Assembly: GCF_019749295.1 (NCBI RefSeq)
Contig: NZ_JACWFG010000011.1
Coordinates: 248,001 to 312,000 of the forward strand
Direction: 5' to 3'
Length of the DNA: 64,000 nucleotides
From: Neobacillus niacini
Lineage (GTDB): Bacteria; Bacillota; Bacilli; Bacillales; Cytobacillaceae
Shown: in pieces, positions 34,731 through 44,684 of the stretch
Position numbering within the stretch: the stretch's first letter is position 1
How the letters are laid out: every line of letters begins with the position of its first letter
Position numbers and translations under genes: made by a program
Notes under the pieces: model-generated
Database searches by the model: none
What the model was told of the DNA's origin: nothing
Seen by the model: the letters and a program-made list of their open reading frames with translations, nothing else

Positions 34731-35684
34731 TTGGAACTGCGTAAACAGGAAGAACGGAATATTTCGCCTGATATTCCTGATGAATGGTTTGTCCCTAAGG
34801 TACAAAATCAATCAGAAGCAGAAGCTGTTGTAAGACCTAGCTTGTCGTATTGGAAAGATTCGTGGTACCGGCTTTTAAAAAATAAACTGGCAATGGCTGG
34901 GATGGCTTTCTTGATATTGCTGGCGATATTCGCCATTTTTGGTCCCATTATTTCACCACACTCGGTTGAAACACAAAAGTTAACCTCTCAAAATCTGCCG
35001 CCATCAAGTGAATATTGGTTTGGGACAGATGATTTAGGAAGAGATGTATTTACACGAACAGCTTACGGTGCCCGTATTTCTCTATTTGTTGGTTTAGTTG
35101 CCGCACTTATTGACTTTATTATTGGAGTTGTTTATGGAGGGATCGCTGGTTACAAAGGCGGAAAGACTGATAATCTGATGATGAGGTTTGTGGAGATATT
35201 GTATGGTCTTCCATATTTACTTGTTGTTATTTTAGTCATGGTAGTGATTGGACCAGGGTTAACAACGATCATCCTAGCGCTGTCGATAACCGGATGGGTT
35301 GGTATGGCGAGAATTGTCCGAGGACAAGTCTTGCAAATAAAAAACTATGAATTTGTATTGGCGTCCAAAACGTTTGGAACGAAAACAGGGAGGATTATTC
35401 GCAAAAATCTTTTGCCAAATACCATGGGACCAATCATTGTCCAAATGACCCTTACAATTCCATCAGCCATTTTCGCAGAAGCTTTTTTAAGCTTTATCGG
35501 TCTTGGAATCCAAGCGCCGCATGCAAGCTGGGGAGTCATGGCCAATGATGGATTGTCTACGATTCTATCAGGTTACTGGTGGCGGTTGTTCTTTCCAACC
35601 CTTTTTATCTCATTAACTATGTTTGCATTTAATGTTTTGGGTGATGGGCTCCAGGATGCTCTTGATCCAAAACTAAGGAGGTAG
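34731..35684 (+). CDS. dppC: Dipeptide ABC transporter permease DppC
   Basis: Second permease, 317 residues, with an N-terminal cytosolic tail, the first membrane segment near residue 53, the DppC/OppC signature WFGTDDLGRDVFTRTAYGAR near 98 and the EAA loop GWVGMARIVRGQVLQIKNYEFV near 185. The TTG start directly follows the dppB stop (ribosome site GGAGGCG), implying tight coupling. Confidence 0.94.
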   Translation: MELRKQEERNISPDIPDEWFVPKVQNQSEAEAVVRPSLSYWKDSWYRLLKNKLAMAGMAFLILLAIFAIFGPIISPHSVETQKLTSQNLPPSSEYWFGTDDLGRDVFTRTAYGARISLFVGLVAALIDFIIGVVYGGIAGYKGGKTDNLMMRFVEILYGLPYLLVVILVMVVIGPGLTTIILALSITGWVGMARIVRGQVLQIKNYEFVLASKTFGTKTGRIIRKNLLPNTMGPIIVQMTLTIPSAIFAEAFLSFIGLGIQAPHASWGVMANDGLSTILSGYWWRLFFPTLFISLTMFAFNVLGDGLQDALDPKLRR

Positions 35685-35688
35685 CATC

Positions 35689-36687
35689 ATGGAAAAAATT
35701 CTTCAGGTTAAAGACCTTCGAGTGTCCTTTTCCACGTACGGCGGTGAGGTCCAGGCAGTTCGCGGGGTCAGTTTTGATTTACATAAAGGGGAAACGCTAG
35801 CGATTGTCGGTGAATCTGGCTGTGGGAAAAGTGTAACCTCCCAAAGCATCATGAGATTGATTCCTGAACCTCCAGGGAGAATCACAGGTGGAGAAATTCT
35901 TTTTAATAATATAGATTTAATCAAGTTAAAAGAACCTGAACTGCGGAAAATTCGAGGTGCTAATATATCCATGATTTTTCAAGATCCAATGACTGCTTTA
36001 AATCCAACACTTACCATTGGTGAGCAAATCATGGAAGGAATCATGGAGCATGAAAAGATATCAAGGGCAGAGGCCAAAAAAGCCGCGGTTGAAATGCTCC
36101 AGCTTGTTGGAATTCCGAGCCCTGAAGCACGGTTAAAACAGTATCCTCATCAGTTTAGCGGCGGGATGCGCCAGCGGATTGTAATTGCGATGGCGCTCGT
36201 GTGCAGTCCTGATGTGTTAATTGCAGATGAACCGACTACTGCTTTGGATGTAACCATACAAGCACAAATTTTGGAGTTATTCCGTGATATACAGAAAAAA
36301 ACAGGTGTCTCGATTATTTTAATCACTCATGACTTAGGGGTAGTTGCCCAAGTAGCCGATCGAGTGGCCGTTATGTATGCCGGTAAGATTGTGGAAATTG
36401 GAAGCAGGAGGGAAATCTTTTATCGCCCGCAGCATCCTTACACGATTGGGCTGCTTCAATCTGTACCTCGCTTAGATATTGAAAAGGCTGAGCTGGTCCC
36501 TATCCCGGGAACACCGCCTGACTTATTTTCACCACCTGCAGGTTGTGCGTTTGCTGCACGCTGTAAGTATTTAATGGATGTGTGTGAACGAGTCTACCCC
36601 GTTCAATCCTCACTTAGCAATTATCATCATGTTGATTGCTGGCTGCAGGACGAACGGGCCAAAAAATTGGTTTCAACGTTAGTATAA
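35689..36687 (+). CDS. dppD: Dipeptide ABC transporter ATPase DppD
   Basis: ABC ATPase of 332 residues: Walker A GESGCGKS (residues 39-46), signature FSGGMRQR, Walker [14 protein letters not shown]-loop ITHD, and the C-terminal oligopeptide-transport region with Cys-x-x-R-C motifs ([16 protein letters not shown]) that can bind an iron-sulfur cluster. It pairs with YkfD (41373) to energise the permeases; the second ATPase lies at the far end of the operon, as in B. subtilis. Confidence 0.94.
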   Translation: MEKILQVKDLRVSFSTYGGEVQAVRGVSFDLHKGETLAIVGESGCGKSVTSQSIMRLIPEPPGRITGGEILFNNIDLIKLKEPELRKIRGANISMIFQDPMTALNPTLTIGEQIMEGIMEHEKISRAEAKKAAVEMLQLVGIPSPEARLKQYPHQFSGGMRQRIVIAMALVCSPDVLIADEPTTALDVTIQAQILELFRDIQKKTGVSIILITHDLGVVAQVADRVAVMYAGKIVEIGSRREIFYRPQHPYTIGLLQSVPRLDIEKAELVPIPGTPPDLFSPPAGCAFAARCKYLMDVCERVYPVQSSLSNYHHVDCWLQDERAKKLVSTLV

Positions 36688-36716
36688 ATATAAAACTATC
36701 ATTTAGGGGGAAGAAA

Positions 36717-38348
36717 ATGAAAAAATTTATTACAATGCTGGTCTCTTTTATGTTGTTATTTGCTTTAGCGGCATGTACAGCAAATAGTGACGCTGGCAGC
36801 GAGCCAAAGGATGATGGAAATGGTGATTCTAAGGAAAAAACTGAAAAAGTCCTCTATCTTAATAACGGACAAGAACCTACCTCCTTTGATCCGCCAATCG
36901 GTTTTGATGCTGTTTCATGGAATGCTTTAAACAATATCATGGAAGGATTAACCCGTTTAGACGAAGGTCACCAGCCAAAAGCAGCGTCTGCAGAAAAATG
37001 GGATGTATCAGAAGATGGAAAAACCTATACCTTCCATATCCGTGAAGATGCAAAATGGTCAAATGGTGATGATTTAACGGCGAATGATTTTGTATTTGCC
37101 TGGAAACGGTTATTAGATCCAAAGACAGGCTCTGGAGCAGCGTTTTTAGGCTATTTTATTGAAGGTGGAGAAGCCTTTAATACAGAACAAGGAACAGCAG
37201 ACGATGTTAAAGTTAGAGCAGTAGATCCGAAAACGTTTGAAGTCACACTGACAAGTCCGCAGGCTTATTTCTTAAGTGTTATTGCAAATCCAGCATTTTT
37301 CCCTATCAATGAAAAAGTAGCAACTGAAAATCCAGAATGGTTTTCTGAGGCAGAATCTTTCGTTGGTAACGGGCCATTTGCATTATCAGAATGGAACCAT
37401 GACAGTGATTTCACCATGGTAAAGAACGACAAATACTGGGATGCCAAAAGTGTAAAATTGGATAAAATTCATTGGGCGATGGTTGATGATACCAATACGG
37501 AATATCAAATGTTCAAAACAGGGGAGCTTGATACCTCTGACGTTCCTTCAGATTTAGCTGAATCATTGTTTAAAGAAGGCGATGTGAAAGTAGAGGATCA
37601 AGCAGGTGAGTATTTCTATCGTTTTAATGTAAATATGGAGCCTTTCCAGAATGTTAATATCCGTAAAGCATTTGCGATGGCCGTTGACCAAAAGCAAATT
37701 GTAGAATTAGTGACCAAAAACAAAGAAAAGCCAGCTTATGGTTTTGTTTCCTACGGCTTTAAGGATGCCGCGGGCAAAGACTTCCGTGAAACAAATGGTG
37801 ACCTACTTAAAACGAATGTAGAAGAAGCGAAAGAGCTGTTGAAAAAGGGAATGGAAGAGGAAGGATATACAACGCTTCCTGAAGTAACATTAACGTATAA
37901 CACTCTGGATTCACACAAGAAAATTGCTGAAGCTCTTCAGCAAATGTTTAAAGAAAATTTAGGTGTTGATGTAAAACTTGCCAATATGGAATCGAATGTA
38001 TTTGCAACAGACCAAAAAGCATTAAAATTCCAGTTGTCACGCAGTTCATTCCTTGCAGACTATGCGGATCCAATCAACTTTGTGGAAAACTTCCAAACTG
38101 GACATTCCATGAACCGTACAGGCTGGAGCAATGCGGAATTTGACCAATTGGTGAAGGATGCCAAAAATGAATCAGATGAAAAGAAGCGATTTGACTTAAT
38201 GTACAAAGCTGAAAAGATTCTTTTTGAAGAAGCACCGATTATTCCAATTCACTTCTATAACCAAGTATATTTACAGAATGAAAGTGTAACAGGTATTGTC
38301 CGTCATCCAGTTGGATATTTAGAATTAAAGTCCGCTGATAAAAAGTAA
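36717..38348 (+). CDS. dppE: Peptide-binding lipoprotein DppE
   Basis: Extracellular solute-binding lipoprotein, 543 residues. The signal peptide ends in the lipobox LAAC (Cys20), followed by a charged linker and an SBP_bac_5 fold (NNGQEPTSFDP, GLTRLDEGHQPKAASAEKW, TANDFVFAWKRLLDP). It captures murein tripeptide or dipeptides for import. ATG 36717 follows AGGGGGAA; the open frame from 36636 overlaps dppD and is not used. A hairpin after it probably makes dppE more abundant than the downstream enzymes. Confidence 0.95.
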   Translation: MKKFITMLVSFMLLFALAACTANSDAGSEPKDDGNGDSKEKTEKVLYLNNGQEPTSFDPPIGFDAVSWNALNNIMEGLTRLDEGHQPKAASAEKWDVSEDGKTYTFHIREDAKWSNGDDLTANDFVFAWKRLLDPKTGSGAAFLGYFIEGGEAFNTEQGTADDVKVRAVDPKTFEVTLTSPQAYFLSVIANPAFFPINEKVATENPEWFSEAESFVGNGPFALSEWNHDSDFTMVKNDKYWDAKSVKLDKIHWAMVDDTNTEYQMFKTGELDTSDVPSDLAESLFKEGDVKVEDQAGEYFYRFNVNMEPFQNVNIRKAFAMAVDQKQIVELVTKNKEKPAYGFVSYGFKDAAGKDFRETNGDLLKTNVEEAKELLKKGMEEEGYTTLPEVTLTYNTLDSHKKIAEALQQMFKENLGVDVKLANMESNVFATDQKALKFQLSRSSFLADYADPINFVENFQTGHSMNRTGWSNAEFDQLVKDAKNESDEKKRFDLMYKAEKILFEEAPIIPIHFYNQVYLQNESVTGIVRHPVGYLELKSADKK

Positions 38349-38354
38349 ATCAAG

Positions 38355-38384
38355 AAAAGGGATGTTCGCTGAACATCCCTTTTG
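38355..38384 (+). terminator. Internal (partial) terminator after dppE
   Basis: AAAAGGGATGTTC / GAACATCCCTTTT, 13-bp stem with a three-base loop but only four U. It probably lowers rather than stops transcription into ykfA. Confidence 0.75.
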
Positions 38385-38427
38385 TCCTAAAATACTAGAC
38401 TGACAGAATGTCGGAAAGGGTGTTTGA

Positions 38428-39351
38428 ATGAGTTTACTAAAACCAAACCGTTTGCACATAGGGGATACAGTAGCTGTAATAGCTCCTGCTAGCCCGCCAA
38501 ATCAAAAAATTCTCAGAAAAGGAATAGAGTTTTTGAAGGGATTGGGATTGCGGGTTAAGGTTGGCAAGAGTGTTGAAAAAATCTATGGCTACCTGGCTGG
38601 AACCGATGTAGAAAGGTTAGAGGATTTACATGCTATGTTTCTCGACACTGAAGTAAAGGCTATTTTTTGTGCATGTGGAGGCTATGGAACGGCGAGAGTG
38701 GCAGCAAATATCGATTACGGAATAATAAAATCAAACCCGAAAATTTTCTGGGGTTATAGTGATATTACTTTTTTACATACTTCAATTAGGCAAGAAACAA
38801 GCTTAATTACCTTTCATGGACCCATGCTGGGTTCAGATATTGGTAAGGAGGACACTCATACATTTTCAAAACAAGGTTTTCAGCAATTATTTGAGCCAAC
38901 GGAATTGAGTTATACAGAGCGTTTTTCTCCTTTGGAAACATTGGTTGAGGGTGTTGCTAGAGGAGAACTGGTTGGCGGAAATTTATCCCTGATTGTCAGC
39001 ACCCTAGGCACTCCCTTTGAAATTGATACAAACGGAAAAATTCTATTTATTGAAGATATAAATGAAGAACCAAGATCAGTCGATCGGATGCTGAACCAAC
39101 TTAAAATGGCGGGGAAGCTAAATGATGTAAATGGCATCGTTATTGGAGATTTTTGTGATTGTACACCACAAAGGGAACTTACGTTAACTCTTGAAGAAGT
39201 GATTAAGGATTATGTTCTGGCGGCCAATAAACCGTCCTTAAAAGGATTCATGATGGGTCATTGTAACCCGCATATTTCCATCCCTTTGGGAGTGCAGGCT
39301 GTCTTAAATACGTATGATAAAAGTCTAATTGTTGAAAGTGGTATCGCGTAA
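38428..39351 (+). CDS. ykfA: LD-carboxypeptidase (S66), YkfA-type
   Basis: A 307-residue cytosolic serine peptidase of family S66. VAVIAPASPP opens the N-terminal domain; GYSDITFLHTSI and TFHGPMLGSD contain the family motif around the nucleophile region (the S66 Ser sits after GYSDI), and IEDINEEPRSVDRMLNQL supplies the Glu of the Ser-Glu-His triad, with His near the C terminus (MGHCNPH). It cleaves the bond between meso-diaminopimelate and D-Ala in murein tetrapeptide. Ribosome site AAAGGGTG before the ATG. Confidence 0.93.
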   Translation: MSLLKPNRLHIGDTVAVIAPASPPNQKILRKGIEFLKGLGLRVKVGKSVEKIYGYLAGTDVERLEDLHAMFLDTEVKAIFCACGGYGTARVAANIDYGIIKSNPKIFWGYSDITFLHTSIRQETSLITFHGPMLGSDIGKEDTHTFSKQGFQQLFEPTELSYTERFSPLETLVEGVARGELVGGNLSLIVSTLGTPFEIDTNGKILFIEDINEEPRSVDRMLNQLKMAGKLNDVNGIVIGDFCDCTPQRELTLTLEEVIKDYVLAANKPSLKGFMMGHCNPHISIPLGVQAVLNTYDKSLIVESGIA

Positions 39352-39366
39352 AGGGGGAAACAAGTC

Positions 39367-40467
39367 TTGATTATTACCGAAATTGAAACGTTCCGTGCAG
39401 CCGTTCCTCTCATCAAACCGTTCAAAACAGCATTAAGGACGGTAACAACTGCAGAAGCGATTTTTGTAAAAATAACGTGTGATAATGGAATTACAGGCTG
39501 GGGAGAAGCACCTCCAACTGTGGTCATTACCGGTGATAGTCTGTTAAGTATTGAATCAGCCATTCATCAGGTAATTAAACCATTTTTAATCAATAAAAGT
39601 CTTCTAAACTATGAATTAATTTTTCAAGGGCTAAAAACGGCATTGATCGCAAATACAAGCGCGAAGGCAGCCATCGATATGGCCTTGTATGATTGTTTAT
39701 CCCAATTTTGCGGACTCCCGCTTTACCAGTTCCTTGGCGGGCATAAAAAAGAACTGGAAACTGATTTTACCGTCAGTGTGAATAGTCCTGAAGAAATGGG
39801 TGATGACGCTGTATCATATATTCAAAAAGGCTTTAACGTCTTAAAGGTTAAGGTAGGAAAAGATGATATCTCCAAGGATTTAGAGAGAATTAAAGAGATT
39901 AGAAAAAGAGTCGGCAATACAATAAAAATACGGTTGGATGCCAATCAAGGCTGGAGTGCAAAAGAAGCGATTACTACGATTCGCAAAATGGAAGATAGTG
40001 ATTTACGAATCGAATTAGTAGAACAGCCAGTGAAAGCAGATGATTTAGTGGGGCTTAAACAGGTTACCGATTCTGTTGAAACGCTGATTATGGCAGATGA
40101 AAGTGTTTTTACACCTAACCAGGCATTCCAAGTTTTAAAGACCAGAAGCGCTGATTTAATTAATATTAAGCTGATGAAAGCGGGCGGAATCTACCAAGCA
40201 CAGATTATCAATCAGCTCGCTGAAACGTGTGGAGTAGAGTGCATGGTTGGGAGCATGATAGAAACACGATTAGGAATAACGGCTGCAGCTCATTTTGCGG
40301 CTAGCAAACAAAATATTACGCGATTCGATTTTGATGCACCACTTATGCTGGCGAAGGATATTGTTGAAGGAGGTATTCATTATAAGAATAGATTCATTAC
40401 ACTTCCAGATTGTCCTGGCCTCGGAATTAAGCAGGTAACAATAGAAGGAGATGTTAAGGTTGGATAA
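39367..40467 (+). CDS. ykfB: L-Ala-D/L-Glu epimerase YkfB
   Basis: Enolase-superfamily epimerase, 366 residues. The KVKVGKDD region gives the catalytic Lys, LDANQGWSA and VEQPVKADD and ADESVFT give the three acidic metal ligands, and NIKLMKAGG the second Lys. It turns L-Ala-D-Glu, released from murein peptides, into L-Ala-L-Glu, which normal peptidases can split. The start is TTG 39367. Its stop overlaps the start of ykfC. Confidence 0.94.
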   Translation: MIITEIETFRAAVPLIKPFKTALRTVTTAEAIFVKITCDNGITGWGEAPPTVVITGDSLLSIESAIHQVIKPFLINKSLLNYELIFQGLKTALIANTSAKAAIDMALYDCLSQFCGLPLYQFLGGHKKELETDFTVSVNSPEEMGDDAVSYIQKGFNVLKVKVGKDDISKDLERIKEIRKRVGNTIKIRLDANQGWSAKEAITTIRKMEDSDLRIELVEQPVKADDLVGLKQVTDSVETLIMADESVFTPNQAFQVLKTRSADLINIKLMKAGGIYQAQIINQLAETCGVECMVGSMIETRLGITAAAHFAASKQNITRFDFDAPLMLAKDIVEGGIHYKNRFITLPDCPGLGIKQVTIEGDVKVG

Positions 40468-41371
40468 ACGACTTGTAAACGTCCCGGTCGCTACAGTCTG
40501 GACGTCCTATAACTCTGCAAGAGATTTGGATGTGGCAGCAATAAGCAGCCCGGCCGACATCAATCGATGGTTAGAAGGGTTAACATTTGAAACACGACTT
40601 GGATTGTGCGAACAAAATCTTGTTCAAACTCAGCTTCTTTATGGTGAAGAAGTCATCGTAATCGAAGAGAAAGAGAATTGGGTTCATGTGATCATCCCGG
40701 ACCAGCCGACATCAAAAAATAAAAATGGCTACCCTGGCTGGGTTCCGTCATCTCAATTGGCAGAATGCCCATTAGACTGGAATATTAATGAAGGTCCAGT
40801 TGTGATTGTCAAAAAACCTAAAGCAGTTTTAATGGATTCAAATATAGAACTTTCTTATCAAACTATCCTGCCTCTAATTAAAGAAGGGGAAGGGAAGGTT
40901 CTAGTAAAGACTCCAACTGGGACAGAATTCTTGAGTTCAGACCATGTTACCATTTCTGAGTCGTTAGTCAATCGATATAAGGGAAATGGAAACGACATTG
41001 TTGCTGATGGTATGAAATTTCTTAATCTTCCATACTTATGGGGGGGTATGAGCAGCTACGGATATGATTGCTCAGGTTTCAGTTATTCTATGTGTAAAGC
41101 AAATGGGTATATCATCCCCCGTGATGCACACGACCAGGCAAAGGCTGGGGGAGAAATAAGTATCGAAGAAATACAACCAGGTGATTTGCTCTTTTTTGCT
41201 TACGAAGAAGGGAAGGGCAGAATTCATCATGTTGGAATTTATTATGGTGAGGGAAAATTACTCCATTCTCCTAATACAGGAAAAACAGTTGAAATTATTT
41301 CATTAGCTGGAACAATCTATGAACAAGAACTTTGTGCAGCAAGGCGATATTGGGTTGAATCGGAGGCATAA
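40460..41371 (+). CDS. ykfC: Gamma-D-glutamyl-L-diamino acid endopeptidase YkfC (NlpC/P60)
   Basis: About 303 residues: two SH3b-like regions (about 1-170) and an NlpC/P60 domain with [10 protein letters not shown] (catalytic Cys), IHHVGIYYG (His) and HSPNTGKT. It cuts L-Ala-gamma-D-Glu-mDap between D-Glu and mDap in the cytosol; no signal peptide is present, as expected. TTG 40460 lies nine bases after AAGGAG; the ATG at 40451 is too close to that site. It overlaps the end of ykfB by 8 bp. Confidence 0.93.
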   Translation: MDKRLVNVPVATVWTSYNSARDLDVAAISSPADINRWLEGLTFETRLGLCEQNLVQTQLLYGEEVIVIEEKENWVHVIIPDQPTSKNKNGYPGWVPSSQLAECPLDWNINEGPVVIVKKPKAVLMDSNIELSYQTILPLIKEGEGKVLVKTPTGTEFLSSDHVTISESLVNRYKGNGNDIVADGMKFLNLPYLWGGMSSYGYDCSGFSYSMCKANGYIIPRDAHDQAKAGGEISIEEIQPGDLLFFAYEEGKGRIHHVGIYYGEGKLLHSPNTGKTVEIISLAGTIYEQELCAARRYWVESEA

Positions 41372-41372
41372 T

Positions 41373-42377
41373 ATGGTGAAATTATTACAAGTAAACAATC
41401 TGAAGAAACATTTTCATTTAGGGAAAAATGAAATATTAAAAGCGGTGGATGGTGTTTCTTTTCATATCAATAAAGGGGAAACCTTTGGGATTGTTGGTGA
41501 ATCAGGCTGCGGGAAGTCTACAGCTGGAAGAACCATTATCGGCCTCTACGACCAAACCGAAGGCGAAGTTATTTTTAATGGAAAAAACATTCATACTTTA
41601 AAGTCTAAGGAAAAACATACCTTTCACCGGCAAATGCAGATGATTTTTCAAGATCCATATGCGTCGTTAAACCCTAGATCCACAGTAGCCGAAATCATAT
41701 CCGAGCCCATGGAAGTCCATGGCTTGTACGCAAATAAACAAGAGCGGGTAAAACGAGTTTATCAATTACTAGAGGATGTTGGGTTAAATCGCAGCCATGC
41801 CAATCGCTATCCGCATGAATTCAGCGGCGGGCAGCGTCAAAGGATTGGCATCGCCCGTGCGCTGGCATTAGAACCGGAGTTTATTATCGCTGATGAACCG
41901 ATTTCTGCGCTTGATGTGTCTGTACAAGCACAAGTGGTGAATTTGTTAAAACGCCTTCAGAAGGAAAAAGGGTTAACCTATCTATTTATCGCCCATGACC
42001 TCTCGATGGTGAAACAAATTAGTGACCGGATTGGGGTTATGTATTTAGGGCAATTAGTTGAATTAACAGAAAGCAGTGAGTTATATAAAAAACCTCTGCA
42101 CCCATATACCCAGGCGCTGCTATCTGCGATACCGATTCCAGACCCAGACATTGAGGACCATCGTGAACGGATTATTTTAAAGGGTGAGCTGCCTAGCCCA
42201 ATCAATCCACCAAGCGGCTGCGTCTTCCGAACTCGCTGCCCGATGGCGATGGAAGTTTGCTCCTCGCATAAACCAAGCTGGAAGGAAGTGGAAGCTGGCC
42301 ATTTCATTGCATGTCATTTATATGATAAAAACAAAACTGGCGACCATGACTATTCGCAGGTTGCGGTTACACGGTAG
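41373..42377 (+). CDS. ykfD: Peptide ABC transporter ATPase YkfD (DppF-type)
   Basis: Second ABC ATPase of the importer: Walker [27 protein letters not shown] (Q-loop), [15 protein letters not shown] (signature), [14 protein letters not shown] (Walker B), and the C-terminal [18 protein letters not shown]ys motif. It should form a heterodimer with DppD. ATG 41373 follows CGGAGGC; the frame reaching back to 41319 overlaps ykfC. 334 residues. Confidence 0.93.
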   Translation: MVKLLQVNNLKKHFHLGKNEILKAVDGVSFHINKGETFGIVGESGCGKSTAGRTIIGLYDQTEGEVIFNGKNIHTLKSKEKHTFHRQMQMIFQDPYASLNPRSTVAEIISEPMEVHGLYANKQERVKRVYQLLEDVGLNRSHANRYPHEFSGGQRQRIGIARALALEPEFIIADEPISALDVSVQAQVVNLLKRLQKEKGLTYLFIAHDLSMVKQISDRIGVMYLGQLVELTESSELYKKPLHPYTQALLSAIPIPDPDIEDHRERIILKGELPSPINPPSGCVFRTRCPMAMEVCSSHKPSWKEVEAGHFIACHLYDKNKTGDHDYSQVAVTR

Positions 42378-42379
42378 AT

Positions 42380-43186
42380 ATGGAGATATTAAAAAAGAAG
42401 ATTCAAGAAGAACTAAACGGTTTTCATGGGCGCGTGGGTTTAGCAATAGATTTGGACGACATAAAACCTATTTACCTGAATAGCCAGGAAGTCTTTCAAT
42501 CGGCTAGCCTTATTAAGATTCCGATTTTACTATCTGTCCAGCTTGCACATCATAAAGGTAAAATTGATATACAGCAACAGGTAACGATTCCAAGCGAGAA
42601 TAAAGTAGGAGGTTCTGGAGTTTTACAAGCGTTGTCCAATGGATTCACGCTATCCGTTAAAGATTTAATGACCTTGATGATCATCGTATCAGATAATACT
42701 GCAACCAATATTTTAATTGATTTATTGGGAATCCATGCGATTAACGCAAGATTTCAAGAAATGGGTCTTAAACAAACGAAGCTGAACAGGAAAATGATGG
42801 ATTTTTCTATGATAAAACAAGGGAAGGACAACCAGACAACTCCGGAAGAAATCATTCATTGCCTCAAATTAGTGAATGAATTTAATGATCATTTTGGAAT
42901 TGATGGACAAAATATCGCGAAAGAAATATTGAAACATCAGCAATTCAGAGAGAAGCTCCCGGCACTGGTTGACGAAGATAAGATCACCGTTTTTAATAAA
43001 ACCGGGGAATTGTCAAATGTCGAACATGATTGTGCGATATTTGATTGTCAGGGAAGAATTGGCTATGTTGCTGTTTTAATGGACCGTTTTAATGATCAAG
43101 AAAATGCAAAACAGACCATCAGGAAAATAGGGAAACATATTTATGACTTTTTCATTAGAACTCAGACTGACTTGGGTACATCCTGA
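42380..43186 (+). CDS. Cytoplasmic beta-lactamase-fold serine hydrolase
   Basis: A 268-residue protein with class A beta-lactamase/DD-peptidase motifs: SxxK as Ser43-Leu-Ile-Lys46, SDN at 104-106, and KTG at 207-209. The omega-loop region (NRKMMDF) lacks the class A Glu166, and there is no signal peptide, so it is not a classical secreted beta-lactamase. It begins 3 bp after the ykfD stop, with no strong ribosome site, and so is translationally coupled to the murein-peptide operon. A cytosolic esterase or peptidase acting on imported wall peptides is a reasonable guess. Confidence 0.85.
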   Translation: MEILKKKIQEELNGFHGRVGLAIDLDDIKPIYLNSQEVFQSASLIKIPILLSVQLAHHKGKIDIQQQVTIPSENKVGGSGVLQALSNGFTLSVKDLMTLMIIVSDNTATNILIDLLGIHAINARFQEMGLKQTKLNRKMMDFSMIKQGKDNQTTPEEIIHCLKLVNEFNDHFGIDGQNIAKEILKHQQFREKLPALVDEDKITVFNKTGELSNVEHDCAIFDCQGRIGYVAVLMDRFNDQENAKQTIRKIGKHIYDFFIRTQTDLGTS

Positions 43187-43196
43187 GTCAGTTTTT
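43166..43196 (+). terminator. Terminator of the dpp-ykf operon
   Basis: ACTGACT / AGTCAGT stem, extended inward, followed by five T; it overlaps the last codons of the serine hydrolase gene. Confidence 0.78.
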
Positions 43197-43288
43197 GTAT
43201 ATGATAATAAAAATAAAATTTTTACCCCGTATCTTTTTATCGTCCTTGAAACGTTTAGTAGGTAGAGAGTGTTAAAGGAGTGAACAAA

Positions 43289-44005
43289 ATGTCTAACAAG
43301 CTGAGCTTGCACAACACAGAAGACGTACAGCAAGAAACTGAGACTGAGGAGTCTTTATGGCTGGGGTTTTATCCAAAACTTCATCAATATTGTCACTTTC
43401 TTACCCAAAATAAATGGGAGGCTGATGATATTGCACAAGAGGTTTATCTGAAAGTAAAGAAATATTATAGTAATAAGCAAACATTCACCTCAGCCTTATT
43501 AAATAAAATTGCCTACCATCATTGGATTGATCAGGTTCGCAAAAGGAAAAAGGAGACAACCGAGTTAGATGGAGATTTAGTAAGTCAAGAGAATGATGCT
43601 GTTGATTTAATGTATTCCGTTGAATTGCTGATCAAGCATTTTACACCAAAGCAAGCTATCATCTTTATGTTGAAAGAAGCATTTCAATATCAATCGAAAG
43701 AAATAGCACTCATCCTCAAGACGTCAGAAGAGGCTGTAAAGTCGAATTTATATCGCGCAAAGAAAAGACTTGAGAAAATAAGTAAAGATGAGAAGGCCTT
43801 TCCAATGGAATTTTTCTGGGACGAAGAAGAACGAGAGTTATTGACAGATCTTTTTTATCAAGCGCTGAAAATTCAAGATCCATCAACCCTCATTCAATCG
43901 ATACCATTATTAAAAAGTGTCGCTGACATTCCACAAATGGTTACAAGGGAAATCCGTTCGTTTAACAGGTACACTCCTTCAAGCACTCTCTGTATGGCTG
44001 CGTAG
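43289..44005 (+). CDS. ECF-type RNA polymerase sigma factor with C-terminal extension
   Basis: 238 residues: sigma-70 region 2 (about 20-85, NKWEADDIAQEVYLKVKKYY), region 4 (about 105-165, FTPKQAIIFMLKEAFQYQSKEIALILKTSEEAVKSNLYRAKKRL), and an extra tail of about 70 residues (EFFWDEEERELLTDLFYQAL...) not present in minimal ECF factors. ATG 43289 follows AAAGGAGTG. No membrane anti-sigma gene is adjacent; instead a ClpP gene starts 30 bp downstream. The tail could act as a built-in control region. Its exact ECF group is not known to me. Confidence 0.85.
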   Translation: MSNKLSLHNTEDVQQETETEESLWLGFYPKLHQYCHFLTQNKWEADDIAQEVYLKVKKYYSNKQTFTSALLNKIAYHHWIDQVRKRKKETTELDGDLVSQENDAVDLMYSVELLIKHFTPKQAIIFMLKEAFQYQSKEIALILKTSEEAVKSNLYRAKKRLEKISKDEKAFPMEFFWDEEERELLTDLFYQALKIQDPSTLIQSIPLLKSVADIPQMVTREIRSFNRYTPSSTLCMAA

Positions 44006-44035
44006 CCAATATCTGCTTTCAAGGAGGACAAATAA

Positions 44036-44620
44036 ATGAGTACAATTCCTTATGTAATAGAACAATCGAACCGTGGTGAACGGTCATATGATATTTATTC
44101 TCGTTTATTAAAGGATCGAATCATCATCATTGGTGATGAAATTAATGATCATGTTGCTAACAGCGTTGTAGCTCAATTATTATTTTTAGCTGCGGATGCA
44201 CCTGATAAAGAAATTTCTCTTTATATTAATAGTCCGGGAGGATCCACTTCAGCTGGATTTGCCATCTACGATACCATGCAGTACATTAAACCGGATGTTC
44301 GGACGATTTGTACGGGGATGGCAGCCTCATTTGGTGCGATGCTGCTTCTTGCTGGTACCAAAGGGAAACGGTACGCCCTTCCAAATAGTGAAATTATGAT
44401 TCATCAGCCGCTTGGAGGGGTTAGGGGGCAGGCAACAGAAATAGAAATTTCAGCAAGGCGTATCTTAAAGTTAAGAGAACATATAAATCAAATAATTGCT
44501 GAGCGGACAGGACAGTCTGTTGAGAAGATAGCAAAAGATACGGACAGAGATTATTTTATGAGTGCCGAAGAAGCAAAAGAGTATGGAATCATCGATGAGA
44601 TTCTTTACCCAAAAGTATAA
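44036..44620 (+). CDS. clpP: ATP-dependent Clp protease proteolytic subunit (paralogue)
   Basis: A 194-residue ClpP with a complete Ser98-His123-Asp172 triad ([19 protein letters not shown]) and normal length. Compared with the housekeeping B. subtilis ClpP it has [13 protein letters not shown] in place of SMGAFLLAAGEKG and a different N terminus, so it is likely a second, specialised paralogue. It follows the sigma factor by 30 bp behind AAGGAGG and should be co-transcribed. It needs an ATPase partner (ClpX, ClpC, ClpE), none of which is nearby. Confidence 0.92.
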   Translation: MSTIPYVIEQSNRGERSYDIYSRLLKDRIIIIGDEINDHVANSVVAQLLFLAADAPDKEISLYINSPGGSTSAGFAIYDTMQYIKPDVRTICTGMAASFGAMLLLAGTKGKRYALPNSEIMIHQPLGGVRGQATEIEISARRILKLREHINQIIAERTGQSVEKIAKDTDRDYFMSAEEAKEYGIIDEILYPKV

Positions 44621-44649
44621 TTGAGAATAGAAATAGCGAATATAACTAG

Positions 44650-44684
44650 AAAAAGGTTAGCAAAAAAATGCTGGCCTTTTTTTG
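44650..44684 (+). terminator. Terminator after clpP
   Basis: AAAAAGGTTAGCA / TGCTGGCCTTTTT stem with G-U pairs, then seven T. Confidence 0.82.

Noticed and set aside
36636..36716. Upstream extension of DppE into dppD
   Set aside because: It overlaps dppD and has no ribosome site, while ATG 36717 has a good one and gives a lipoprotein signal peptide.
43247..43270. TGAAAC as an ECF autoregulated -35 before the sigma gene
   Set aside because: No CGTC/CGTA -10 at the right distance, and the start site would fall on or after the ribosome site.
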